Below are positions 1-6,788 of a stretch of DNA of 14,898 bases, piece after piece. Origin of the DNA: a bacterium (GTDB taxonomy: Bacteria > UBA9089 > UBA9088); NCBI GenBank assembly GCA_003498085.1, contig DNCM01000103.1:1-14898 (forward strand), given 5' to 3'. Made by a program: the position numbers and the translations under genes. A model generated the notes under the pieces. That model was not told where the DNA came from, did no database searches, and worked only from the letters and a program-made list of their open reading frames with translations. Every line of letters begins with the position of its first letter. Within the stretch, counting starts at the first letter, position 1.

Positions 1-53
1 CAAAAAATTCAAATTTAGCCAAAAAGAATATGGGTAGTTACAGATGGTAATAA

Positions 54-83
54 TTGACTTGATATATTTTATTATTTTATAAT
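54..83 (+). promoter_or_regulatory. Sigma-70-type promoter of ftsA operon
   Basis: A -35 box TTGACT (54–59, five of six consensus bases) and a perfect -10 box TATAAT (78–83) are separated by 18 bases. The ftsA ATG begins at 90, the seventh base after the -10 box, where transcription normally starts. No Shine–Dalgarno sequence lies between them. The predicted mRNA is therefore leaderless or nearly so. The boxes are seen directly; activity and start point are inferred. The 53 bases to the left contain no gene I can support. Confidence 0.7.
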
Positions 84-89
84 TTTTCT

Positions 90-1283
90 ATGTCGACAAT
101 AGTTGGGTTAGATATTGGGACAACAAAGGTTTGTGTTTGTATTGGAAACCTCACAAAGAACGGTGAAATAGAGATTGTTGGCGAAGGAACAAAACCCTGT
201 TTAGGTCTTGCCCGTGGGATGGTTTCAAACATACAAACAACTGTGTCTGCTATTGAGGATGCAATGAAACAAGCTAGATACATGTCGGGTGAAAAGATAG
301 AATCCGTCATCGTTGGAATCTCTGGTGGGACGATAAAAGGGGTAACAAAGCATGGATTAATATCAATAAAAAAAGAAAGGGAAATATCAAAATTTGATAT
401 TAATAGGGTTATTGAAATTGCTAAGGCTGGCGATATCCCAAGTGGAAGAGAGATAATTTATACCCTTTCACAGTCATTCAATGTCGATGACCACGATGGA
501 ATAGAAAATCCCGTTGGAATGACAGGCCATAGGCTTGAGGCGGATGTTTATATCATAACATCAGCAACAACAGCAATTCAAAATCTTACAAAATGTATTG
601 AGAAGGCAGGCTATCGTGTAATCGGAAAACCAGTAGCTTCCCTTCTTGCGGCAAGCCTAGCTGTGTTATACGACGATGAAATGCGGCTTGGAGTATGTCT
701 TATTGATGTTGGAGGAGGGACAACGGATATGGGTATATTCCTGGATGGCACACTTCACCATTTATATTCTATCCCAATTGGTGGAACCAATGTAACATCT
801 GACATTTCTAAGATTATCAGGACATCCATTGATGAAGCAGAAAAACTAAAGAAAGAAAGGGGTTGTTGCCTTTCTTCCCTCGTTTTATCTGATGAAGAAA
901 TTAGCTTTTCATCATTGGGCGAAATCAGTGAGACTGTACCAAGACATGCCTTGTCTGAGATAATTCAATCTCGGATGGAGGAGATATTTTCTCTTTTGAA
1001 TAATGAGCTTGAAAGGTTTAAACCAAGAATAAATGCAGGATGCGTTTTGATTGGCGGAGGTTCAATGATCAACGGTGCTGTTGAACTTGCAAAAGAAATG
1101 CTTGGCATGTCTTGTAGAATCGGTGTACCAAAGGGAATAGCTGGACTGACCGATGCCGTTAATACACCAATCTATGCTACCCCTGCTGGTCTTGTCGTGT
1201 GGGGGGTAAAGCATTATGGAAAAAAAGCATCCGCCAGGGAAGCAATGGGCTGGTTTTCAAAAATAAAGGAGTATTTCACATGA
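90..1283 (+). CDS. ftsA: Cell division protein FtsA
   Basis: Actin-fold ATPase that anchors the FtsZ ring to the inner face of the cytoplasmic membrane and recruits later division proteins. The 397-residue product fits the family length. The N-terminal phosphate-1 loop is VGLDIGTTK (5–13), the second phosphate loop is IDVGGGTTD (205–213), and a GGGS adenosine-type motif lies near residue 325. The FtsA-specific 1C subdomain falls between the two phosphate loops. The last 15 residues (GWFSKIKEYF) form the expected amphipathic membrane-targeting helix. The ATG at 90 is chosen because VGLDIGTTK starts four residues in, as in family members. It heads the operon and its TGA overlaps the nfeD ATG by four bases. 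Neither ftsZ nor an identifiable ftsQ is next to it, which is unusual. Confidence 0.95.
   Translation: MSTIVGLDIGTTKVCVCIGNLTKNGEIEIVGEGTKPCLGLARGMVSNIQTTVSAIEDAMKQARYMSGEKIESVIVGISGGTIKGVTKHGLISIKKEREISKFDINRVIEIAKAGDIPSGREIIYTLSQSFNVDDHDGIENPVGMTGHRLEADVYIITSATTAIQNLTKCIEKAGYRVIGKPVASLLAASLAVLYDDEMRLGVCLIDVGGGTTDMGIFLDGTLHHLYSIPIGGTNVTSDISKIIRTSIDEAEKLKKERGCCLSSLVLSDEEISFSSLGEISETVPRHALSEIIQSRMEEIFSLLNNELERFKPRINAGCVLIGGGSMINGAVELAKEMLGMSCRIGVPKGIAGLTDAVNTPIYATPAGLVVWGVKHYGKKASAREAMGWFSKIKEYFT
1265..1271 (+). promoter_or_regulatory. Ribosome binding site fixing the nfeD start
   Basis: AAAGGAG lies eight bases before the ATG at 1280, inside the end of ftsA. It supports starting nfeD at 1280 rather than at an in-frame ATG at 1199. 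The 27 residues added by the earlier start are polar and lysine-rich, and would sit in front of a clear signal sequence. Confidence 0.8.
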
Positions 1284-2548
1284 AGACTCAGAATTTTATA
1301 ATAGGAGTTTTATTTTCTCTTCTAATAAATTTTTCTATTTGTTTTGGGAGTAGTATTGGAATTATTGAGGTAAGTGGCGTTATAAACCCAATAACAGCAA
1401 GATTTATTAAGAATAATATAAATAAACTAGAGAAAGAGGATTTCTCTTTGCTCATTATGAAAATAGATACCCCGGGCGGCCTTGTTACATCGACACATGA
1501 GATTGTAAAGGATCTTTTAAATTCAAAAATACCCGTTTGTACATATATCTATCCAAAAGGGGCCCGGGCGGCATCTGCCGGTGTGTTCATATGCCTTGCT
1601 TCGGATATTATTGCTATGGCACCATCGACCCATATGGGTGCCGCACATCCTGTTGCAATGGGCGAAGGGATGCCAGAAAAGGTAGAGGAGAAGATATTGA
1701 ATGACCTTGTTGCCCAAATAAAAGGAATTGCAAAGGAAAGGGGTAGAAATGTTGAGTGGGCAGAGAAGGCAGTCAGAGAAAGTAAAACGATAACAGAGGA
1801 AGAGGCAATTAAAAATAATATCTGTGATATCATTGCAGACGATGTAAATGAACTTATAAAAAAACTTGATGGATGGAGTGTTAAGAGAGATACAAAGGTT
1901 ATTACTTTAAGGACAAAGGATAAAAGAATAGTTGAGATAAAGATGAGCTTCCGCGAGAAATTCTTACACGCATTGGCTGAGCCAAACATTGCCTATATCT
2001 TTTTGATCCTTGGTATATATGGGCTTATCTATGAGTTTGCATCTCCTGGTATTGGCCTTGGTGCAGTTTTGGGTTCCATATTCCTCCTTTTGGCATTCTT
2101 TGGTCTTTCAAATCTGTCTATTAACCTTGTGGGCCTTTTGCTTATTATTTTGGGATTTATCTTGCTTATCGCAGAGATTAAAGCACAGACACAGGGAATC
2201 TTTACTATTGGTGGAGGTATATCCCTTCTTCTTGGTTCATTTATGCTTATAGATCAAGGAGTGTCTCCAGAACTTGCCATTTCAAAGACTCTTGTCCTTT
2301 CTGTTGTTGGTTCAACTATCTTACTGTTCTTTATACTCATTTCCCTTGGACTAAAGGCCCAATTTAGGAAAGTTCATACAGGCTCTAAAGGGATGATTGG
2401 AATGAAAGGAATAGCAGGAAGAGATAAAACGGTCTTTGTAGATGGCGAGCTCTGGAAGATAAAAAGTGACGATGAAATTAAAGAGGGCGATGAAATAGAG
2501 GTTATTGGAATTGAAGGGCTCTGCCTTAAAGTGAAGAAAAAAATATAA
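1280..2548 (+). CDS. nfeD: Long-form NfeD: membrane serine protease of the ClpP class
   Basis: Membrane-bound ClpP-fold protease partnered with stomatin/slipin proteins. The 422-residue product has an N-terminal signal or anchor (about 5–22), an extracytoplasmic ClpP-like domain (about 24–220), four or five hydrophobic segments (about 236–360), and a C-terminal soluble NfeD beta-barrel (OB-type) domain (about 372–422). The nucleophile is the serine of AASAG, residue 99. The likely lysine base is K138 in EEKILND. In the archaeal homologue PH1510 the dyad is Ser97/Lys138 and the enzyme cuts the C-terminal hydrophobic part of its stomatin partner, so the spacing here matches. The adjacent slipin gene is the expected partner. 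The OB-domain loop looks short. The call for long NfeD is firm; substrate cleavage is inferred from the family. Confidence 0.92.
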   Translation: MKTQNFIIGVLFSLLINFSICFGSSIGIIEVSGVINPITARFIKNNINKLEKEDFSLLIMKIDTPGGLVTSTHEIVKDLLNSKIPVCTYIYPKGARAASAGVFICLASDIIAMAPSTHMGAAHPVAMGEGMPEKVEEKILNDLVAQIKGIAKERGRNVEWAEKAVRESKTITEEEAIKNNICDIIADDVNELIKKLDGWSVKRDTKVITLRTKDKRIVEIKMSFREKFLHALAEPNIAYIFLILGIYGLIYEFASPGIGLGAVLGSIFLLLAFFGLSNLSINLVGLLLIILGFILLIAEIKAQTQGIFTIGGGISLLLGSFMLIDQGVSPELAISKTLVLSVVGSTILLFFILISLGLKAQFRKVHTGSKGMIGMKGIAGRDKTVFVDGELWKIKSDDEIKEGDEIEVIGIEGLCLKVKKKI

Positions 2549-2564
2549 AAAATGGAGGTGTAAA

Positions 2565-3326
2565 ATGAACATTTTATTCAGTGCATGGGGGATTTTGGCA
2601 GTATTAGTCTTGTTTTTGTTGTCTGCCATAAAAATCCTTAATGAATATGAGAGGGCTGTAGTCTTTAGATTGGGAAGGCTTGTAGGCGAGAGGGGTCCAG
2701 GTCTTATCATTATCATTCCAATAATTGAGTCCTGGCAGAAGGTAGATACAAGGACTGTTACATTAGACATTCCACCACAGGAGATTATTACGAAAGACAA
2801 TGTGACAGTAAGGGTAAATGCAGTTGCATACTTTAGGGTTGTCAATCCAAATGATGCTATAACAAAGGTTTTGAACTATGGTTATGCAACAAGCCAGATT
2901 GCCCAGACAACATTGAGAAGTGTTCTTGGTCAGGCAGAGCTAGACGATCTTCTCACAAATAGAGAGGAAATAAACCGTAGACTCCAGAATATAATTGACT
3001 CCCAAACCGATCCTTGGGGAGTAAAGGTCTCTGTTGTTGAGGTAAAGGATGTCGAATTACCTGAGGCAATGAAAAGGGCAATGGCAAAACAGGCGGAAGC
3101 AGAGAGAGAAAGAAGGGCAAAGATTATCCATGCAGATGGTGAATTTCAGGCTGCAGAAAGACTCACTCAGGCTGCAGAGACAATTGCAAGGACACCGACG
3201 GCAATTCAGCTTAGATTCCTACAAACCTTATCTGAGATCTCAACGGAGAAAACATCAACTATTGTTTTCCCAATCCCTATAGAAGTCCTTAAGGCATTTA
3301 CAAAAGCAGAGGAAAAAAGTGGCTAA
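2565..3326 (+). CDS. Slipin/stomatin (SPFH/band 7) membrane scaffold protein
   Basis: Oligomeric membrane scaffold of the SPFH superfamily, thought to organise membrane microdomains. The 253-residue product has one N-terminal hydrophobic hairpin or helix (about 4–22), then the band-7 domain with typical stretches EYERAVVFRLGR, the DIPPQEIITKDNVTV region and VNAVAYFRV, and an alanine/glutamate-rich coiled coil (KRAMAKQAEAERERRAKII). A short hydrophobic tail (STIVFPIPIEVL) corresponds to the segment cut by the NfeD partner in the archaeal pair. A strong Shine–Dalgarno sequence, GGAGGTG (2554–2560), lies four bases before the ATG. It begins 16 bases after nfeD and its end overlaps rpmF by eight bases. 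The nfeD–slipin pair is widely conserved; a physical complex here is inferred. Confidence 0.93.
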   Translation: MNILFSAWGILAVLVLFLLSAIKILNEYERAVVFRLGRLVGERGPGLIIIIPIIESWQKVDTRTVTLDIPPQEIITKDNVTVRVNAVAYFRVVNPNDAITKVLNYGYATSQIAQTTLRSVLGQAELDDLLTNREEINRRLQNIIDSQTDPWGVKVSVVEVKDVELPEAMKRAMAKQAEAERERRAKIIHADGEFQAAERLTQAAETIARTPTAIQLRFLQTLSEISTEKTSTIVFPIPIEVLKAFTKAEEKSG

Positions 3327-3588
3327 TCCAAAGCGAAGATTTTCACAGGCAAGGACATCGAGAAGATTTGCTAATTGGAAGCTTAACCTACCAGGCATTT
3401 CTTTGTGTCCGCAATGTAAACACCCAAGACTTTCTCATACAGTATGCTCAAACTGTGGGTTCTACAATAATAAATTGATAATCTCTCAGGTAACAAAGGA
3501 GTTTCGCGAAAAAAGAAAGGAAAGAAAAAAAGAAGAGATGCAAAGAAGGCTTGGGGGACCTCCCCCTGAAGAAAAGAAAAAAGATTGA
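3319..3588 (+). CDS. rpmF: 50S ribosomal protein L32 with charged C-terminal extension
   Basis: Structural protein of the large ribosomal subunit. The first 55 or so residues are classical L32: MANPKRR start, the NWKLNLPG motif, and a zinc ribbon from C30, C33, C43 and C46. The start is GTG, with AGAGG (3308–3312) six bases upstream, inside the slipin gene. L32 is normally about 56–62 residues, but this product is 89. The extra tail of about 30 residues is almost all Lys, Arg and Glu, ends in a GGPPPEEKKK run, and looks helical then disordered. It is in frame, without a sign of a frameshift, and its stop overlaps the plsX start. rpmF followed by plsX is a widely conserved pairing linking ribosome and lipid synthesis. 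Confidence 0.93.
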   Translation: MANPKRRFSQARTSRRFANWKLNLPGISLCPQCKHPRLSHTVCSNCGFYNNKLIISQVTKEFREKRKERKKEEMQRRLGGPPPEEKKKD

Positions 3589-4580
3589 GGATTGCAGTTG
3601 ATGCAATGGGTGGGGACTATGCCCCACCCGAGATTGTTGCTGGGTGTATAGATGTTCTTCGTTCCGGTCTTTCCTGTAAGATAATCCTTATTGGTTATCC
3701 CGATGTACTCAAAGTAGAAATCCGCAGGCATAGAGGAGACACTTTTCCCATTGAGATTGAACCTTGTACAAGCATAATAGATATGGGAGAATCTCCTATA
3801 CCCGCTTTAAGAAGAAAGCCAGATTCATCCATTATGGTTGCATACCGTATGATAAAGAGAAAAAAAGCAGATTGTGTTGTTTCTGCTGGAAATACAGGGG
3901 CATCGTTTATTGCTGGAGTAACCATTTTGGGAAGGTTAAAAGGGATAGAGAGGCCTGCAATTGCAGCACCTATCCCTACAAAAAATGGTTTCTGTATCCT
4001 TCTCGATGTTGGTGCTAATGTTGATTGTAAGCCTAACCAACTATTCCAGTTTGGCATTATGGGAAAGGTTTATGCAGAGGAGGTTTTTGGGATAGAAAAC
4101 CCAAGAATAGGTATTCTAAATATTGGGGAGGAAGAGGGGAAGGGAAATAGGCTTACCGATCGTACTTTTTCTCTATTTTCTAATTCAAAGCTTAACTTCT
4201 GTGGAAACATCGAGGGAGGAGACATATTAAAGGGAAAAGCAGATGTTATTGTTTGCGATGGCTTTGTTGGAAATTCTCTCCTTAAATTTGGTGAAGGTGT
4301 CTCTGAGTTTATCATTGACTATGTCAAAAATGGAAATATGATGAGCAAAATAGGCCTTCTGTTCTTAAAGTCTCTATTCAAAAGTCTTTACAAAAAAATA
4401 GACTATTCAGAGTATGGTGGAGCTCCACTTCTTGGGATAAATGGTATATCGATAATCTGCCACGGGAGGAGCAAAAGAAAGGCAATTGCTAATGCCATAA
4501 AGGCCGCATTGTCCTCTGTCTCTCACAATATAGCAAGAAAGATAGAAGAGGACATAATAAAAGTAAGCGATAGACATTAA
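3585..4580 (+). CDS. plsX: Phosphate acyltransferase PlsX
   Basis: Peripheral membrane enzyme that converts acyl-ACP and phosphate to acyl-phosphate, the donor used by PlsY to begin phospholipid synthesis. The 331-residue product matches the family length. It begins with RIAVDAMGGDYAP, contains a GNTGAS motif near residue 107, a LLDVGANVDCKP stretch, GEEEGKGN, CDGFVGN and YGGAPLLG, all typical of PlsX. The start is TTG at 3585, forced by the conserved N-terminus, and overlaps the rpmF stop by four bases (TTGA), which suggests translational coupling; no clear Shine–Dalgarno is seen. The stop shares one base with the fabD start (TAATG). fabH, which commonly follows plsX, is absent here. Confidence 0.96.
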   Translation: MRIAVDAMGGDYAPPEIVAGCIDVLRSGLSCKIILIGYPDVLKVEIRRHRGDTFPIEIEPCTSIIDMGESPIPALRRKPDSSIMVAYRMIKRKKADCVVSAGNTGASFIAGVTILGRLKGIERPAIAAPIPTKNGFCILLDVGANVDCKPNQLFQFGIMGKVYAEEVFGIENPRIGILNIGEEEGKGNRLTDRTFSLFSNSKLNFCGNIEGGDILKGKADVIVCDGFVGNSLLKFGEGVSEFIIDYVKNGNMMSKIGLLFLKSLFKSLYKKIDYSEYGGAPLLGINGISIICHGRSKRKAIANAIKAALSSVSHNIARKIEEDIIKVSDRH

Positions 4581-5470
4581 TGGAAAGGATAGCATGGGTT
4601 TTTCCTGGCCAAGGGAGTCAGTATGTAGGAATGGGAAAAGAAATATATGAAAACTACAAAGATGCAAAGGATATTTTTGATGAGGCATCTTCTGTATTAG
4701 GCTATAATGTTGCTAGATTTTGTTTTGAGGGCCCCCTTGAGTTTATTTCACAGACAGAATATGCCCAACCCTTAATTTTTACTGTAAGTATTGCATATCT
4801 TAAAGTCCTTCCACAAAATTTTCAGTTTCCAATTTATGTTGCTGGGCACTCTTTAGGCGAATACTCTGCCCTTGTTGCAGCTGATGTTTTGAATTTCTTA
4901 GAAGATCTAAGGATAGTTCAAAAAAGGGCAGCCCTTATGAAGGAATTTGCAGAGAAAGAAGATGGTGGAATGTCTGCCTGCCTTGGCCTACCAATTGAAA
5001 AAATAGAAGAAATCTCCAAGGAAACAGATGTAGAGATTGCAAATATAAACTCAAAGACACAGATAGTTATCTCTGGGAAGAAAAGTAATCTTAAGAGAGC
5101 AGAGGAAATTGTCAAATCTCTTGGTGGCAAAGCAATCAGGCTTAAAACACAAGGTAGTTTCCATTCATCATTAATGAGGGATATTGGGATAAATTTGGGC
5201 AATTTCCTTGAAAGCTTTGAAATGAAAAAGCCAAAGATAAAGATAGTTCAAAATACAACCGGCAGGCCAACAGATGATCCAAATTCAATAAGACAAGGAT
5301 TAATAGATCAGGTCTCATCCAAAGTTCAATGGGAGAAAACAATGAGTTTTATGAGAGATGAGAAAATAAAGACTATCATTGAAATTGGTCCGGGAAAGGT
5401 GTTATCAAATTTGATAAAAAGAGAATTTTCAGAAATTAGTGCGATTTCTGTTGATGGTATGTTAGAATAG
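4580..5470 (+). CDS. fabD: Malonyl-CoA:ACP transacylase FabD
   Basis: Transfers malonyl groups from CoA to acyl carrier protein in the cytoplasm, supplying the extender unit for fatty-acid synthesis. The 296-residue product shows the GQGSQ oxyanion-hole motif (Q11 region), the nucleophile in GHSLGEYSAL (Ser91), the carboxylate-binding arginine in QKRAALM (R116), and the catalytic histidine in GSFHSSLM (H195). The conserved NINSKTQIVISG segment follows residue 153. It overlaps plsX by one base, so it is probably read by reinitiation. Usual partners fabH, fabG and acpP do not follow; the next gene is unrelated. Confidence 0.96.
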   Translation: MERIAWVFPGQGSQYVGMGKEIYENYKDAKDIFDEASSVLGYNVARFCFEGPLEFISQTEYAQPLIFTVSIAYLKVLPQNFQFPIYVAGHSLGEYSALVAADVLNFLEDLRIVQKRAALMKEFAEKEDGGMSACLGLPIEKIEEISKETDVEIANINSKTQIVISGKKSNLKRAEEIVKSLGGKAIRLKTQGSFHSSLMRDIGINLGNFLESFEMKKPKIKIVQNTTGRPTDDPNSIRQGLIDQVSSKVQWEKTMSFMRDEKIKTIIEIGPGKVLSNLIKREFSEISAISVDGMLE

Positions 5471-5477
5471 TAAAGTG

Positions 5478-6773
5478 ATGAAGAGATTTATTTTATTGTT
5501 CCTTGTTTTTCCAGCAATGTCATTCCTTGAGGTTAGTCATTATACAATAAGTCCAGGCTATACATTAACACAAGCATTGAACCTGGAGAAGAAAAAGTTA
5601 TACCTAGGCGGGACATCTGCACAGGCTATTTCTATTATAAATTTGGACGAAAATGGATATCCTAAAGGTGAACCAATCATTTATCCAACAGATACAAACT
5701 GTTTGTGTATGGGGTTTTTCGAAAATAAGCTTTATGTTGGAAATAATCAGGATGGCTATCTTTACATCTATAACTTGGATGAAGATGGCTTAATTGTAGG
5801 TACGCCAACAAAATTACCTGTCGCAATATCAGAGGGAATGGGGGCATATTCAATTGTAATTGATCCGGAAAGAAAGAAGCTTTATGTTGGAAATATGTCT
5901 GGTGAAAACGATCTCTGTATTTATAGCCTTGATAAAGATGGCAATCCAATCGGTCAGCCACATTTTTTTACTGCAGTAGGCTATATAACATCTATCGCAT
6001 TAAACCCTGTTCACAACAAGCTATATTTTGGAAGTTATGGCGGGGTAAATCCATTCGTCTGTGGCTTAAACAACGATGGTTCTTTAACTGGCGGTGGATG
6101 GAGCTTTAATTCGGGAAACCTCACATACTCATTGGCACTAGATATAGAAAAAAGAAGGCTATATATGGCAAACAATTCTCATAATGACTTATCTGTTGTT
6201 AAGCTTGATAATAATGGGATTCCACAAACATATACAACATATTCTTATGGTGGACCAAGTGTTTCTGTTGTCCTTTGTAAGAAGAAAAAAAAGCTCTATG
6301 TGGGAAAAAATCAAAGTGGAAACAATCTATATATTTATGAGCTGGATGAGGATGGAGATATAAAAGGAACACCAACATCTTATCCATGCGGAGGACCAAC
6401 ATTTTCCCTTTTACTTGGAGAAAAACTATATGTTGGAAATTATTCAGGTGGGAACAACCTTTCTATTCTAGAAGAAAATGGGAAACCTTTTGTCTCAATA
6501 AACAATGGGGCAACCATGACAGCGACACAAGATATAGAAATTTTGCTTTTTTCTTCAAACCCACATTGGGTTAAAGTTACAGGTGACATTGTTGGTAAAG
6601 CTGGTTGGACGATGGTTAATGGAGGTAAAAAGAGAATAAAGGCAAAACTTACGCCAAAAGAAGGAAATAAGAAAGTCTGTGTTTACTTCCTAGAATCATC
6701 TGGTTTTGGAAACTATACGGCTTGTTTGAAGAAAAAAGAGGTTTCGATCTTTCTTAAGACAAAACCTAAGTAA
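5478..6773 (+). CDS. Secreted seven-repeat beta-propeller protein with C-terminal Ig-like domain
   Basis: No specific function recognised. The product (431 residues) starts with a signal peptide: basic KR, then ILLFLVFPAMSFL, probably cut near residue 15–18. Seven repeats of 44–50 residues follow, each with a K-L-Y-V-G-N strand and a later L-x-I-Y-x-L-D-x-D-G turn, as in YVTN/lactonase-type propellers. A tail of about 90 residues begins VSINNGATMTATQDIEI, which resembles the Ig-like domain with an N-G-A-x-x-T opening seen in bacterial surface proteins (inference). An alternative GTG start lies one codon upstream (5475); no Shine–Dalgarno is evident. It sits seven bases after fabD and 15 before the CHASE2 cyclase, so it is probably cotranscribed. 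It likely acts in the periplasm or on the surface as a binding or sensing protein; enzyme activity cannot be claimed. Confidence 0.85.
   Translation: MKRFILLFLVFPAMSFLEVSHYTISPGYTLTQALNLEKKKLYLGGTSAQAISIINLDENGYPKGEPIIYPTDTNCLCMGFFENKLYVGNNQDGYLYIYNLDEDGLIVGTPTKLPVAISEGMGAYSIVIDPERKKLYVGNMSGENDLCIYSLDKDGNPIGQPHFFTAVGYITSIALNPVHNKLYFGSYGGVNPFVCGLNNDGSLTGGGWSFNSGNLTYSLALDIEKRRLYMANNSHNDLSVVKLDNNGIPQTYTTYSYGGPSVSVVLCKKKKKLYVGKNQSGNNLYIYELDEDGDIKGTPTSYPCGGPTFSLLLGEKLYVGNYSGGNNLSILEENGKPFVSINNGATMTATQDIEILLFSSNPHWVKVTGDIVGKAGWTMVNGGKKRIKAKLTPKEGNKKVCVYFLESSGFGNYTACLKKKEVSIFLKTKPK
5595..6480 (+). repeat. Seven tandem propeller-blade repeats within the secreted protein gene
   Basis: The KLYVGN-type strand recurs with its first codon at about 5595, 5727, 5877, 6018, 6156, 6291 and 6423, a period of 132–150 bases. 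Blades 2 and 3 share the 18-base string AAGCTTTATGTTGGAAAT exactly at 5727 and 5877. The remainder has diverged, so the repeats are old duplications with some later similarity retained. Seven units match a closed seven-bladed propeller. Confidence 0.8.
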
Positions 6774-6788
6774 CCACGATGTATTTAA

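Noticed and set aside
1..53. Possible C-terminal end of an upstream gene such as ftsQ
   Set aside because: Two frames are open for only 12–16 codons before stops; this is too short to support any gene.
1199..1279. Upstream ATG start for nfeD
   Set aside because: It would add 27 charged residues before the signal sequence and lies in another frame within ftsA; the ATG at 1280 has a good Shine–Dalgarno and the four-base overlap.
2351..2845. Minus-strand frame of 164 residues across the nfeD–slipin junction
   Set aside because: It spans two well-supported genes on the other strand and has no motif, start signal or promoter.
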